Source of the DNA: Sphingomonas sp. CFBP 8760
GTDB taxonomy: Bacteria; Pseudomonadota; Alphaproteobacteria; Sphingomonadales; Sphingomonadaceae
Assembly (NCBI RefSeq): GCF_014841615.1
Contig: NZ_JACYUG010000014.1
Span: 1-64,000 of the forward strand
Direction: 5' to 3'
Length of the DNA: 64,000 nt
Under the pieces are notes generated by a model. It worked only from the letters and a program-made list of their open reading frames with translations. It searched no databases and was not told where the DNA came from. The position numbers and the translations under genes are program-made. Numbering within the stretch: the first letter of the stretch is position 1; every line of letters begins with the position of its first letter. Shown here piece after piece: positions 34,473 through 43,519 of the stretch.

Positions 34473-35270
34473 ATGATCGACGGGCGCAAGGTCGCGGTGG
34501 TGTTGCCTGCCTATAACGCCGCCCTGACCCTGCGTCGCACCGTCGCCGAGATCCCGCGCGATATCGTCGACGACGTGATCCTGATCGACGATTACAGCCG
34601 CGACGACACGATCGCGGTCGCGCGCGAACTGGGGCTGCACATCGTCTGCCACCCCGCGAACCGGGGTTACGGCGGCAACCAGAAATCCTGTTACGAAACG
34701 GCGCTGACCCGGGGCGCGGATATCGTGGTGATGCTGCACCCGGACTATCAATATTCGCCGCGGCTGGTGCGGGCGATGGCGGCGATGATCGCCAGCGGCC
34801 ATTACGACGCGGTGTTCGCGTCGCGCATCCTGGGGCAGGGCGCGCTGGCGGGGGGGATGCCGCTGTACAAATACGTCGCCAACCGGATGCTGACCGCGTT
34901 CCAGAATCTGGTGATGGGGCAGAAGCTGTCCGAATATCATACCGGCTACCGCGCCTGGAGTCGGACGGTGCTGGAGCGGTTGCCGCTCCGGACCTGTTCG
35001 GACGATTTCGTGTTCGACAACCAGATGGTCGCGCAGACCACGTGGTTCGGGTTCCGGATCGGCGAGATATCATGCCCGACCCGCTATTTCGCCGAGGCGT
35101 CGAGCATCGATTTCCGCCGCAGCTGCACCTATGGGCTGGGCGTGCTGGGCACCGCGATCGCCTATCGCCTCGCCCGCTGGGGGCTGCGCCCGTCGGCGCT
35201 GTTCGCGGTCGAGGACGAGACGCTGCTGATGCCGGCGCCAGCGCCGGTGCCGATACGGGTAGCAGCCTGA
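34473..35270 (+). CDS. GT2 glycosyltransferase (DPM1-like)
   Basis: A 265-residue GT-A glycosyltransferase. Motifs: [16 protein letters not shown], the D-x-D-type [23 protein letters not shown] and [13 protein letters not shown]. Enzymes of this subgroup move a sugar from a nucleotide donor to a lipid carrier. There is no membrane domain. It is followed by a strong hairpin and by a GtrA/GT2/DUF2142 run, which together resemble a lipid-linked glycan-modification cassette. Confidence 0.85.
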   Translation: MIDGRKVAVVLPAYNAALTLRRTVAEIPRDIVDDVILIDDYSRDDTIAVARELGLHIVCHPANRGYGGNQKSCYETALTRGADIVVMLHPDYQYSPRLVRAMAAMIASGHYDAVFASRILGQGALAGGMPLYKYVANRMLTAFQNLVMGQKLSEYHTGYRAWSRTVLERLPLRTCSDDFVFDNQMVAQTTWFGFRIGEISCPTRYFAEASSIDFRRSCTYGLGVLGTAIAYRLARWGLRPSALFAVEDETLLMPAPAPVPIRVAA

Positions 35271-35273
35271 TCC

Positions 35274-35313
35274 GACAATCATACCTGTCGTCGTGTCGAC
35301 AGGTATGATTGTC
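35274..35313. promoter_or_regulatory. 17-bp perfect inverted repeat (terminator or operator)
   Basis: Arms at 35274-35290 and 35297-35313 pair over all 17 positions with a 6-nt loop. It starts 4 nt after the GT2 stop but has no T-run. Each arm carries CTGTCG/CGACAG next to the loop, similar to the palindromic sites near parA. It may act as a hairpin terminator or as a binding site for the downstream operon. Confidence 0.55.
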
Positions 35314-35392
35314 GATCGGTAGGCCGTTGCTCCCCGATCCCATGCTGCGTGCTTAACGTCTCTTTTAAATCCGTCACTTATGACGGGCGGCG

Positions 35393-35815
35393 ATGCCGAA
35401 CACGCCAAGCCAGGGGCGCCACGCCCGGATTCGCGAACTGGCCCGGTACGGGGCGGTGGGCGTCGGTCTCGTCGTCATCGAATACGCCCTCTACATTCCC
35501 ATCGTCCATCTGTGGCCGCAGGCGGTGCTGCCGGCGCATCTGCTGGCGCGCGTCGTCGCCGGGGTCGCGGGTTTCGTGGGGCATTCGCGCTTCTCCTTCG
35601 GGCTGGCCGACCTCCGTCCCCGCGACGGGGTGCGCTATGCGCTGATCGTGATCGTCAACATGGCGCTGGCCGCGCTGCTGCTGATGACGCTGCTGCCGCT
35701 GCTCGGCCCGCTGGTCGCCAAGCTAGCGAGTGACGGCGCGGTGATCGCGGCAGGCTATATCGCGGGTCGCCGGCTGGTCTTCGCGCGGCCGGCCCGGCGG
35801 GAGGCGATCCCGTGA
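35393..35815 (+). CDS. GtrA-family membrane protein
   Basis: A 140-residue protein with four membrane segments and the family opening ARYGAVGVGLVVIEYALY, plus HSRFSFG and a terminal GRRLVF. GtrA proteins are thought to flip or hand over lipid-linked sugars. It overlaps the following GT2 gene by 4 nt, matching the gtrA-gtrB arrangement of glucosylation operons. Confidence 0.85.
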   Translation: MPNTPSQGRHARIRELARYGAVGVGLVVIEYALYIPIVHLWPQAVLPAHLLARVVAGVAGFVGHSRFSFGLADLRPRDGVRYALIVIVNMALAALLLMTLLPLLGPLVAKLASDGAVIAAGYIAGRRLVFARPARREAIP

Positions 35816-36867
35816 ACATGCCCATGACCATGACCGTGCCGGCGGACGCGTCGATCGCCGTCGTCATCCCCTGTCACCGCGTGACCCGCCACATCCTGTC
35901 GCTGCTGAACGGCATCGGGCGCGAGGTGCGCCACATCATCGTCGTCGACGATTGCTGCCCCGACCGGAGCGGCGAGCTGGTCACCGCGCTGTGCCGCGAT
36001 CCGCGCATCACCGTCATCACCCATGCCGACAATCTGGGGGTCGGGGGCGCGGTGATGACCGGGTATCGCCACGCGCTGGCGCTGGGGGCGGACATCGTCG
36101 TGAAGCTGGACGGCGACGGGCAGATGGACCCCGCCCTTATCCCGCAGTTCGTCGGCCCGATCCTCGACGGACAGGCGGATTACACCAAGGGCAACCGCTT
36201 CACCAATATCGAGGATGTGCGCGCGATGCCCGCCGCCCGGCTGTTCGGCAATGCCGTGCTGTCGTTCGTGACCAAGGCGTCGTCGGGCTACTGGACGCTG
36301 TTCGATCCCACCAACGGCTATACCGCGATCCACGCCGCGGTGCTGGCGCGGCTGCCGCTGGACAAGATCCGCCAGCGTTACTTCTTCGAATCCGACATGC
36401 TGTTCCGGCTGGGCACGGTGCGGGCCTGCGTGATCGATATCCCGATGGCCGCCATCTACGGCGACGAGGAAAGCGGCCTGAAGATCGGGCGCGTGCTCGG
36501 CTCGTTCCTGAAGGGCAATCTGGTCAATGTCGGCAAGCGCGTGTTCTACAATTACTTCCTGCGCGATTTCAGCATCGCCTCGGTCCAGCTGCTGATCGGG
36601 ATCGCCGCGCTGGTCTTCGCGCTCGCCTTCGGGCTGCACGGCTGGATCGCCAGCGTCGACACCGGCACCCCCGCAAGCACGGGGACGGTGATGCTGGCCG
36701 GGTTGCCGGTGATCGTGGGGATGCAGCTGCTGTTGTCGTTCCTCGCCTTCGACATCGCCGCGATGCCGAACCGTGCGCTCCATCCCCTGCTGACGCCGCG
36801 CCTGCGGGCCAGATCGACCGCGGGGCCGAAGGCGGAGCCGGAGCTGCGGGTGGTCGACGCCGCGTGA
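35812..36867 (+). CDS. GtrB-like GT2 glycosyltransferase with C-terminal membrane anchor
   Basis: A 351-residue protein with a GTG start overlapping the gtrA-like stop. GT-A part: VVIPCHRVTRHILSLL, IIVVDDCCPD, NLGVGGAVMTGYRHAL, KLDGDGQMDP (DxD). Two C-terminal membrane helices (about residues 262-286 and 300-325) anchor it. It fits polyisoprenyl-phosphate glycosyltransferases that supply GtrA-type flippases. Confidence 0.88.
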   Translation: MNMPMTMTVPADASIAVVIPCHRVTRHILSLLNGIGREVRHIIVVDDCCPDRSGELVTALCRDPRITVITHADNLGVGGAVMTGYRHALALGADIVVKLDGDGQMDPALIPQFVGPILDGQADYTKGNRFTNIEDVRAMPAARLFGNAVLSFVTKASSGYWTLFDPTNGYTAIHAAVLARLPLDKIRQRYFFESDMLFRLGTVRACVIDIPMAAIYGDEESGLKIGRVLGSFLKGNLVNVGKRVFYNYFLRDFSIASVQLLIGIAALVFALAFGLHGWIASVDTGTPASTGTVMLAGLPVIVGMQLLLSFLAFDIAAMPNRALHPLLTPRLRARSTAGPKAEPELRVVDAA

Positions 36868-38285
36868 ACCGCATCCGGTCGTGGCGCGCATGGTGGTCGG
36901 CTTTGCTTCCCGACACCGTCACCCGCTGGGCGTTGCTGGTCGGGTTGCTGGGGGCCGTGCCGCTGGTGCTGCTGACCCCGCCGTTCCAGGTCGCGGACGA
37001 GCCGCAGCATTTCGAACGCGCCTATCAGATCAGCCGGCTCGACCTGATCGGCCATGCGCATGGCCGCGAGGCCGGGGCGGTGTTGCCCGTCTCGCTGTCG
37101 GCGATGGCGCGCAACCTGCTGGGGACGGACGCGATCGATGCCGACCGGCCGATCACCCCCCGGCCGCTGTCGGCCAGTCTGGCCGGGCTGGGCCGGCCGC
37201 TCGATCCCGATCGGGTCGCCTTCACCGCCTTCACCGGCGCCGCGCCCTATTCGCCGCTGCCCTATGTGCCGCAGGCGATCGCGATCGCGATCGGGCGATC
37301 GTTCGGCATGGGGCCGCTGGCGCTGCTCTATGCCGCGCGGCTCGCCAATGCGCTGGCGGCGGTCGTCCTGCTCGCGCTCGCGGTGCGGATCGCGCCGGTC
37401 GCGCGCGAGGCGATCGTGTTCGCCGGGCTGATGCCGATGACGCTCTATCAATATGCCTCGGCCTCCCCCGATGCGATGACGATCGCGACCGCGCTGCTGT
37501 TCACCGCCATCGCGACGCGGGCGATCGTGCGGGGCTGGACCGGGCGGAGCGTCGCGGCCGCAGCCTTGCTGGGTGCCGTCTTCTGTTCGCACAAGCTGGT
37601 CTATGCGCCGATCCTGCTGATCGGACTGATGCCGGCGATGGCGGGCGGGCGGGCGCGCCTCCGCACGGTCGGCCTGAGCGTCGCCATTGCCCTGTTCGCG
37701 CTGGGCGTGGGGATCGGCTGGTTCGCGCTGAACAGCGGCCTGGCCCTGACGCGGTTGCCGGATACCGATGTCCACGCGCAGGCGGCGTTCCTGATCGGGC
37801 GGCCGATGGCGTTCCCCGCGATCCTGTGGGCCAGTTTCCAGAGCTATGGGATGCTCTATTATTTTGGGATGGTGGGCGCGATCGGCTGGCTGGTGGTGCC
37901 GCTGCCCCCTACCGCCTATATGCTCGCGCTGTTCGGCATGATCCTGACGGTCCTCAACCGCCGGCCGGACGAGCCGGTGCTGCCGCGCCTCGTGGGTGTC
38001 TGGCAGTTGCTGCTGGTGGCGGGGGGCATCGCGCTGGTCGCGCTGGCGCTGTACCTCACCTGGAACACGGTCGGCAGCGCCGCCATCCTGGGGATACAGG
38101 GCCGTTATTTCCTGCCGCTGCTGCCGCTGCTGCTGGTCGCCTGCACCTTGCTGGTGCGGCTGCCGCCCGATGCGGCGCGAGCGCGGCTGTTCGGGCGCAT
38201 CGTGGCCGTGGTGGCGGTGCTGCAGGTCGTCGTGCTCGATGCGACGATCGTCACCGCCTATTCGGTGTTCCGGGACGCCGTGTAA
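36864..38285 (+). CDS. DUF2142-like polytopic membrane protein
   Basis: About 473 residues from the GTG at 36864, overlapping the GT2 stop by 4 nt. Around ten or more membrane segments, with an early periplasmic FQVADEPQHFERAYQI motif (D45-E46) as in DUF2142 and other GT-C proteins. With the GtrA/GtrB-like genes it probably transfers the flipped sugar onto a surface glycan, the role of the serotype-specific third gene in gtr operons (inference). Its end is 56 nt before parA. Confidence 0.8.
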   Translation: MNRIRSWRAWWSALLPDTVTRWALLVGLLGAVPLVLLTPPFQVADEPQHFERAYQISRLDLIGHAHGREAGAVLPVSLSAMARNLLGTDAIDADRPITPRPLSASLAGLGRPLDPDRVAFTAFTGAAPYSPLPYVPQAIAIAIGRSFGMGPLALLYAARLANALAAVVLLALAVRIAPVAREAIVFAGLMPMTLYQYASASPDAMTIATALLFTAIATRAIVRGWTGRSVAAAALLGAVFCSHKLVYAPILLIGLMPAMAGGRARLRTVGLSVAIALFALGVGIGWFALNSGLALTRLPDTDVHAQAAFLIGRPMAFPAILWASFQSYGMLYYFGMVGAIGWLVVPLPPTAYMLALFGMILTVLNRRPDEPVLPRLVGVWQLLLVAGGIALVALALYLTWNTVGSAAILGIQGRYFLPLLPLLLVACTLLVRLPPDAARARLFGRIVAVVAVLQVVVLDATIVTAYSVFRDAV

Positions 38286-38312
38286 CCGAAGCATCACCCC
38301 GGTCTTGCCGAT

Positions 38313-38345
38313 TCGACATGTCGACATGTATGGAAGCCGACATGC
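38313..38345 (+). promoter_or_regulatory. partition operator overlapping the parA start
   Basis: Two tandem CGACATGT copies (38314-38329) are followed by GCCGACATGCCGAC at 38336-38349, overlapping the parA ATG at 38342. The position in the parA leader fits an autoregulatory site for the RHH protein, as in ParA-ParG and similar systems. A centromere function for the same motif is inferred. Confidence 0.6.
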
Positions 38346-38995
38346 CGACGATCGCGATCATCAGTCAGAAGGGCGGGGCGGGGAAGACCACGCTCGCGCT
38401 CCACCTCGCCGCTGCCGCGCAGGAGGCGGGGCGGGTAGCGCTGGTCATCGACACCGATCCGCAGGCGACCGCCAGCCAATGGGCATCGTGGCGGCAGGAT
38501 GCGCCGCCCGAGGTGATCGATAGCCCGCCGCCCCGCCTCGCCGCCAAGGTCGCCGCGGCGCGCGGGCAGGGGGCCGACACGATCGTGATCGACACGCCCC
38601 CCCATGCCGACAGTGCCGCGCGCGCCGCGGTGGAGATCGCCGACCTCGTCCTGATCCCGTGCCGGCCGAGCGCGTTCGACCTCGCCGCGATCCAGACCAG
38701 CGCCAAGCTGGTGCAGTTGCTGCGCAAGCCCGCCTTCGTCGTCTTCACCGCCGGCAGCCCCAACGCGCCGCGCATCTATGCCGAGGCGGGCGAGCTGGTG
38801 GCGGGCTATGGCACCCCGTCCTGCCCGATCATCATCCCCGATCGCGCCGCCTATCGCCACGCCTCGGCCGAGGGGCGGACGGTGATGGAGCTGGAACCCG
38901 CCGGCAAGGCGGCGGACGAGATCAGACAGCTATACCAGTGGACATGTCGACAGATCGACATGGCCACCTCCACATCCGGAAGGATCACGGCATGA
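38342..38995 (+). CDS. parA: ParA-family partition ATPase
   Basis: A 217-residue short (type Ib-like) ParA with no N-terminal DNA-binding extension. Deviant Walker A at residues 10-17 (KGGAGKTT), Walker A' VIDTDPQATAS, Walker B VIDTPPHAD. It drives plasmid segregation by dynamic nucleoid binding. Its stop overlaps the ATG of the RHH gene (ATGA), and palindromic sites lie at its start and just before the partner gene. An upstream Met at 38324 exists but falls inside the operator. Confidence 0.92.
   Translation: MPTIAIISQKGGAGKTTLALHLAAAAQEAGRVALVIDTDPQATASQWASWRQDAPPEVIDSPPPRLAAKVAAARGQGADTIVIDTPPHADSAARAAVEIADLVLIPCRPSAFDLAAIQTSAKLVQLLRKPAFVVFTAGSPNAPRIYAEAGELVAGYGTPSCPIIIPDRAAYRHASAEGRTVMELEPAGKAADEIRQLYQWTCRQIDMATSTSGRITA
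38940..38965 (+). promoter_or_regulatory. GACATGTCGAC site just before the RHH gene
   Basis: GGACATGTCGACAGATCGACATGG (38940-38963) holds two copies of CGACA/GACATG within the last codons of parA, about 30 nt before the partner start. It may form part of the binding array for the RHH protein. Confidence 0.5.
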
Positions 38996-39276
38996 GCCGC
39001 AAGCCCAGCTTCGCCAACCTGCGCGACCGCAACGTGCCCGCACCCGCCCCGGCCCCCGTGGTCGATGCCGGCCCCGCCGACGTGGCTGGGGGCGGGGCAA
39101 CGCCACGCCCCAACAGTCGTAAGGGCCGCAAGCAGATCGCCGGTTTCTTCTCCCCCGACATGTCGTTGGCGATGCACATGCTCGCCCGCCGTCAGGGCCG
39201 CAGCCTTCAGGCGCTGATGGCCGAGGCGTTCAACGACGCGCTGCGCAAATATGGCGAGAGTCCGATCGGGGATTGA
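38992..39276 (+). CDS. ribbon-helix-helix partition partner (ParG/ParB-like)
   Basis: A 94-residue protein. A flexible Pro/Ala-rich N-terminal arm (about 13-40) is followed by a ribbon-helix-helix fold: strand GRKQIAGFFSPDM, helix SLAMHMLARRQG, helix SLQALMAEAFNDALRKYG. This layout, with a mobile arm plus RHH, is that of centromere-binding proteins such as ParG, which bind short repeats and stimulate the ParA ATPase. It is coupled to parA by overlap. The dispersed GACATGTC palindromes are its likely targets (inference). Confidence 0.8.
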   Translation: MSRKPSFANLRDRNVPAPAPAPVVDAGPADVAGGGATPRPNSRKGRKQIAGFFSPDMSLAMHMLARRQGRSLQALMAEAFNDALRKYGESPIGD

Positions 39277-39279
39277 GGA

Positions 39280-39319
39280 ATGCGGGTCGTCCCGGCCACG
39301 TCGCCGGGACGACCCGCAT
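39280..39319. terminator. 16-bp perfect hairpin after the partition operon
   Basis: ATGCGGGTCGTCCCGG (39280-39295) pairs exactly with 39304-39319 over an 8-nt loop, starting 3 nt after the RHH stop. There is no T-run, so termination may depend on structure alone. The remaining gap to 39523 shows no gene. Confidence 0.55.
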
Positions 39320-39523
39320 CACTATCGCACCCGGTCTGGGCGAAGGCGGCCGTGAACAGGTCGAGGCCGCTGCGCAGACGATAGCCGATCCCGCCCGTCG
39401 TGTTGCCGACCAACTCTGCGCGCGATGCGCCGACCCCGTTCAGCCCAAGCCCACCGCTGGCTTGATCCCGTCGCGATCTTCGACCAGCGCAAGACGAAGG
39501 AGGTGCGCCCGATTGCGCCTCAC

Positions 39524-40690
39524 TCACTTCAACGCATTGCCGAGCCCGATGATCGAGAAGGCCGCGTTCGACACCGTCGTTAGGAATTTCTGGAAATCCG
39601 CCAGCGGCGCATTTGAGACATAGATCACATCACGGTTCTGGATTTGAAAATCCTGCGCAGCGAACAGCGCGGTGCCGTTGCTCATGTCGAGCCGATAGAT
39701 GACCGGAATCTTGCCCGCAGCGGTACGGCGCGCCGAGGTGGTAATCGCAGCCGGCAGTGCAGTGGGATCCTCCAACCGGAAGATGAAGACACCGTGGATG
39801 CTGGCGCGATCGTCGCGCAGCCCGCCGATCCGGCCTAGCGCCTGCGCCAGCGACAGCCCACCGCCTTCGAACGGCACTTCGGCATTCTGCGCGACCGCGC
39901 CTAGCGCGATAAAGCTGTATGGCTGGAACAGCGCGGTCACCACGTCGCCGGGTTGCAATACGACGTTCTGCGCCGGATCGCGGATGACGGTATCGAGCGG
40001 CATCGCCGCCGTTCGCCCGTTGCGCGCCAGTTGCACCGTCATTTTGCCGATCGGCTGGCGCGGACCACCTGCGGCTGCCAGTGCATCGAGCAGGCGTTCG
40101 CCGCGCGGGGTCAGCGGCATGCGGCGGCTGGCTGCCACTTCGCCCAAGATGGTCACCGAACGGCTGTCGTTCTGCACCACACGCACCACCGCCTGCGGGG
40201 CATGCGCGCGTCCAGTGAGCCGGGACACGATCAACTGTGCGACCTGTTGCGGCGTGCGCCCGCGCACTGGCAATTGCCCAATGAAGGGGACGGAGATCGT
40301 GCCGTCTTCGTCGACCATCTGCTGCGGGATCGCAGCGCTTTGCGCGACCATTGGATTGGCAGCGAGCCGCGCATCGACGCTGGTCGCGCCGAACAGCACT
40401 GCGGGTGGTGCCTCCCAGATCGCGATGTCCAGTATGTCGCCGCTGCCGATGACCGTCCCGGCTGGCTGCGAGGTACCGAAAATCTGGGCGAAATGCTGCG
40501 ACTGCGCCAGCAGCGAAGTACGCTGGATGACATTATTGTCGAGCTCCATCACTTGAATGTCGCCTGCAGCATAGCTTTGTGCGTCCGCATGGCGGATCGT
40601 GCGCGTTGATGGTCCCGACCCGCCGAATGACGAGCAAGCAGATAGCGCGGCCAAGATCATCATGCCGCTGACCGATCGCAAGCGGGTCAT
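39524..40690 (-). CDS. outer-membrane polysaccharide export lipoprotein (KpsD/BexD/Wza-like)
   Basis: A 388-residue OPX-family protein that forms the outer-membrane channel for capsule. The lipobox is LSAC (Cys19). The polysaccharide export domain is seen in GSGDILDIAIWEAP and DGTISVPFIGQLPVRGRTPQQVAQLI, followed by SLBB-type repeats (SVTILGEVAASRRMPL; YSFIALGAVAQNAEVPF). Start ATG at 40690 overlaps the stop of the upstream glycosyltransferase (TGATG). It works with the KpsM/T/E-like proteins of the same operon. Confidence 0.9.
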   Translation of the reverse strand: MTRLRSVSGMMILAALSACSSFGGSGPSTRTIRHADAQSYAAGDIQVMELDNNVIQRTSLLAQSQHFAQIFGTSQPAGTVIGSGDILDIAIWEAPPAVLFGATSVDARLAANPMVAQSAAIPQQMVDEDGTISVPFIGQLPVRGRTPQQVAQLIVSRLTGRAHAPQAVVRVVQNDSRSVTILGEVAASRRMPLTPRGERLLDALAAAGGPRQPIGKMTVQLARNGRTAAMPLDTVIRDPAQNVVLQPGDVVTALFQPYSFIALGAVAQNAEVPFEGGGLSLAQALGRIGGLRDDRASIHGVFIFRLEDPTALPAAITTSARRTAAGKIPVIYRLDMSNGTALFAAQDFQIQNRDVIYVSNAPLADFQKFLTTVSNAAFSIIGLGNALK

Positions 40691-42003
40691 CACAGGAACT
40701 TTCGGTAAAGCGCGGCAAGATTGTCGCGATAAATCGCCGGGCTGAAGTTCCGAGCCTGTTCTAACCCGCGCCGCGACAGGTCGGCGCGCAGGTCGGCATC
40801 GGCATCCAGTCGGCGGATCGCCTGGCTGATCGCGGCGGTGTCATAGGGGTCGACCATCAGCGCCGCTTCGCCCGCGACCTCGGGCAACGAGGAGGTGTCG
40901 GAACACAATACCGGCGTCCCTAGCGACATCGCCTCTAGCACCGGTAGTCCAAACCCCTCGTACAGAGACGGGAACAGCGCCGCCTTCGCGCCGCGGATCA
41001 GGCTGACCAGCAGGCTGAACGGCGCATATTGCAGCTGGATCACACGCTTGCGGTGGAAGATCGAGCGGTTGGCGATCTGGAACCATTCGAGGCCGTCATT
41101 GTCGAGCAGTCGCAGTTCCTGTTCCGACTTCCATGCTTGTGCGCCGACTATCACCAGTGGTGCGTCGATCTTGCTGGCCAGATAGGCCTCGATCATCCGA
41201 CCGATGTTTTTCTTTGGCTCGATCGAGCCCCAGAAGAGGAAATATTCCTTAAAGCCGGTGCCGGTCGCGCCCTCCACCTCGCGGGCAATCTGCTCATCGG
41301 GCTTGTCGCGGTATTTTGCGGGGATTTCGACCGACTGATATGTGTTGGTGATGCGATCGGGCGAGATTCCGGCGATCTCGATCAGGTCGCGGCGCGAGCA
41401 TTCCGACACGGTCACGAAGTGATCGGCGATGCGATCCAGCTTCTTCAACAGGTTGAAATAACGCCGCTTATGATCGAGCGTCGCATAGGGAAGCCGCAGC
41501 GGCACCAGATCGTGCAGCGTGTAGATGTTCGTCGCGCGCTTGACCCTGAGCGGAATGGGATAGGTCCAGTGCACCAGGTCGGGCTTGGCAGGCATCCGCA
41601 CGTTCGACACCTCGCCCCACAGCTTGAACGCGCTTTGCGACCGCTTGAACACGTCGGTGGCATTGTAGAGCGTGTCGTAATGCGGCATCCGCGCGCTGTA
41701 CTGGCGCGAAATGACCTTGCCGGTGATCGGTACCTCGGCCGCGACATGGCCGAGCGGCCCCAGCAGCGCACGGTGCATCTGTTCCATGATCTCGATCATC
41801 CGATTCCGCTCTCCGACATTGCTGTCAAAGAAGGCGATCTCACGCATAAGCGGCTGGCGCGACGGTGCGGCGCGATTGCCGTAAAGAACCGACGTCTGGT
41901 ATCCGAGACGACCGATCTCGTAGCTGAGGTTGCGGGCGTAGGTGGCGACCCCGGTGCCCTTTTCCAGCCCGAGATTGTAGCCGTCGATCAGGATGTTCTT
42001 CAT
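40690..42003 (-). CDS. GT4 glycosyltransferase
   Basis: A 437-residue GT-B enzyme: GTGVATYARNLSYEIGRLG, TLHDLVPLRLPY, WGSIEPKKNIGRMIEAYLAS, and donor motif PSLYEGFGLPVLEAMSLGTPVL. The IDGYNLGLEKGTGVATY start and HWTYPIPLRVKRATN region are typical of capsule transferases. It lies between the ABC-ATPase and OPX genes, so it is likely to build the exported polymer. Confidence 0.88.
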   Translation of the reverse strand: MKNILIDGYNLGLEKGTGVATYARNLSYEIGRLGYQTSVLYGNRAAPSRQPLMREIAFFDSNVGERNRMIEIMEQMHRALLGPLGHVAAEVPITGKVISRQYSARMPHYDTLYNATDVFKRSQSAFKLWGEVSNVRMPAKPDLVHWTYPIPLRVKRATNIYTLHDLVPLRLPYATLDHKRRYFNLLKKLDRIADHFVTVSECSRRDLIEIAGISPDRITNTYQSVEIPAKYRDKPDEQIAREVEGATGTGFKEYFLFWGSIEPKKNIGRMIEAYLASKIDAPLVIVGAQAWKSEQELRLLDNDGLEWFQIANRSIFHRKRVIQLQYAPFSLLVSLIRGAKAALFPSLYEGFGLPVLEAMSLGTPVLCSDTSSLPEVAGEAALMVDPYDTAAISQAIRRLDADADLRADLSRRGLEQARNFSPAIYRDNLAALYRKFL

Positions 42004-42037
42004 GGGTTTCGTACCATAGGAGATGAGGTCGCGCCGC

Positions 42038-43519
42038 TCATTGTTCGATCTGCAGCGTGACGAGGTGCTGCAACGCCGCGCGGGTGAGTGGCCATTCGGC
42101 GAAACCGCCTAGCGCGACCAGAAGCGGCAAGACGTCCTGTCCGGCCGCGATGCCATCAATTAGTTCCTGACGTGCCTGATCGGACGTATCAGACAGCGCG
42201 ATGACGCACAATGTGTGCGCCCAGTCAGTGGTATCGCCGTGTTCGTCTGTATACGGCGTCGGGATCACACCGTTGCTGGCTACGCCATGCTCGCCGGCGT
42301 AGCGGATCCAGGCCGTGTGCGCCTCCCGGACCCGGCCATCGGACAACATGGCGAACAGCAGATCATCGAACGTAGCATGGCGGCGTAGCAGGTCGACCAC
42401 TTCCACCTCTTGGACATCAGTCTTCCACAACAGGCGGGCGAGCACCTCGATATCAGGACGTCCCGGCACCTGATTTTTCACCGGCCCTTTCACATACGGA
42501 TGGACTGGCCAAGTACTGGGGTCGACGCCCTGCCGGTCCAGTACGAAGGCAAGATGTTCGAACACGTCTTGGATAGGCTCGCCAAAAGCGCAGGCGGTGC
42601 GATAGGATGCTTCGGCCCGCTGGAAGTCGGTGCCTTCCTTAGCGACATGCGCGTGCTGGACCCAATAGGACCGCTGATAGGGATGGAGCGCCAACGCGGC
42701 GGTGTACCGCTCCTCTGCCTCCGCCCAGCGTCGTTCGTCACGCAGCCAGTCACCTTCACGCACCAGCATGGTGAAGCGTTCGTCCTGCAACGCCCGGTGC
42801 TGCGCAACTTCGATGAGCGCACCGCGATCGGTGGTGGTCGAATGATCGACCACCGGCGCGGCGATCAGCCCGATGCGTTCGCGAAACTCACCATACGCCG
42901 TCTCGAAATCGTCGTAGAGCGCTAGCTTGCCCTGATGAAGCAGCGCGAAGCGGTTGCAATGATCGCGGACATAGCCCGCGTCATGGGAGATCAGCACCAT
43001 CGCGCGGTCGCCGCGCTTGCCGAACAGTTCGTAATTGCAGCGGTCGTGGAAGCGCGCATCGCCGACTGCGCCGATTTCGTCGATCAGGAAGCAATCGAAC
43101 TCGATGATCATCGAGATCGCGAAAGCCAGCCGTGCGCGCATCCCCGACGAATAGGTGCGTACGGGCTCCTTCAAATAGGCGCCTAGTTCGGAAAAATCCT
43201 GCACGAACGCCAGGTTGTGTGCAAAATCCTGATCATAGATGCGGCTGATGAAGCGAACGTTGTCGACGCCGGTCAGGTTCTGTTGGAACGCGCCGCCGAA
43301 GGCGAGTGGCCATGATACCGACATCGTCCGCTCGATCCGGCCAGACGTCTGCCGCTCGGCACCGCTGATGAGGCGGACCATCGTCGACTTACCCGCGCCG
43401 TTACGCCCCAGGATGCCGATCCGCTCGCCCATGCGTAGTTCGAGGTTGATGCCGTCGAGCACGACATTGTCGCCGAAGCGCGTGCGATAGACCTTGCGGA
43501 CGCGTTCCAGCCGGATCAC
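42038..43519 (-). CDS. KpsT-like ABC ATPase with a long C-terminal extension
   Basis: A 493-residue protein. Residues 1-220 are the capsule-export ATPase: Walker A GRNGAGKST (39-46), signature YSSGMRARLAF (123-133), Walker B CFLIDEIGAVGD. KpsT is normally about 220 residues; the extra 270 residues here hold a TPR-like block (RWAEAEERYTAALALHPYQRSYWVQHAHVAKEG) and further helical sequence. GTG start overlaps the permease stop (GTGA). The extension may bind a transferase or regulate export; that is a guess. Confidence 0.87.
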   Translation of the reverse strand: MIRLERVRKVYRTRFGDNVVLDGINLELRMGERIGILGRNGAGKSTMVRLISGAERQTSGRIERTMSVSWPLAFGGAFQQNLTGVDNVRFISRIYDQDFAHNLAFVQDFSELGAYLKEPVRTYSSGMRARLAFAISMIIEFDCFLIDEIGAVGDARFHDRCNYELFGKRGDRAMVLISHDAGYVRDHCNRFALLHQGKLALYDDFETAYGEFRERIGLIAAPVVDHSTTTDRGALIEVAQHRALQDERFTMLVREGDWLRDERRWAEAEERYTAALALHPYQRSYWVQHAHVAKEGTDFQRAEASYRTACAFGEPIQDVFEHLAFVLDRQGVDPSTWPVHPYVKGPVKNQVPGRPDIEVLARLLWKTDVQEVEVVDLLRRHATFDDLLFAMLSDGRVREAHTAWIRYAGEHGVASNGVIPTPYTDEHGDTTDWAHTLCVIALSDTSDQARQELIDGIAAGQDVLPLLVALGGFAEWPLTRAALQHLVTLQIEQ

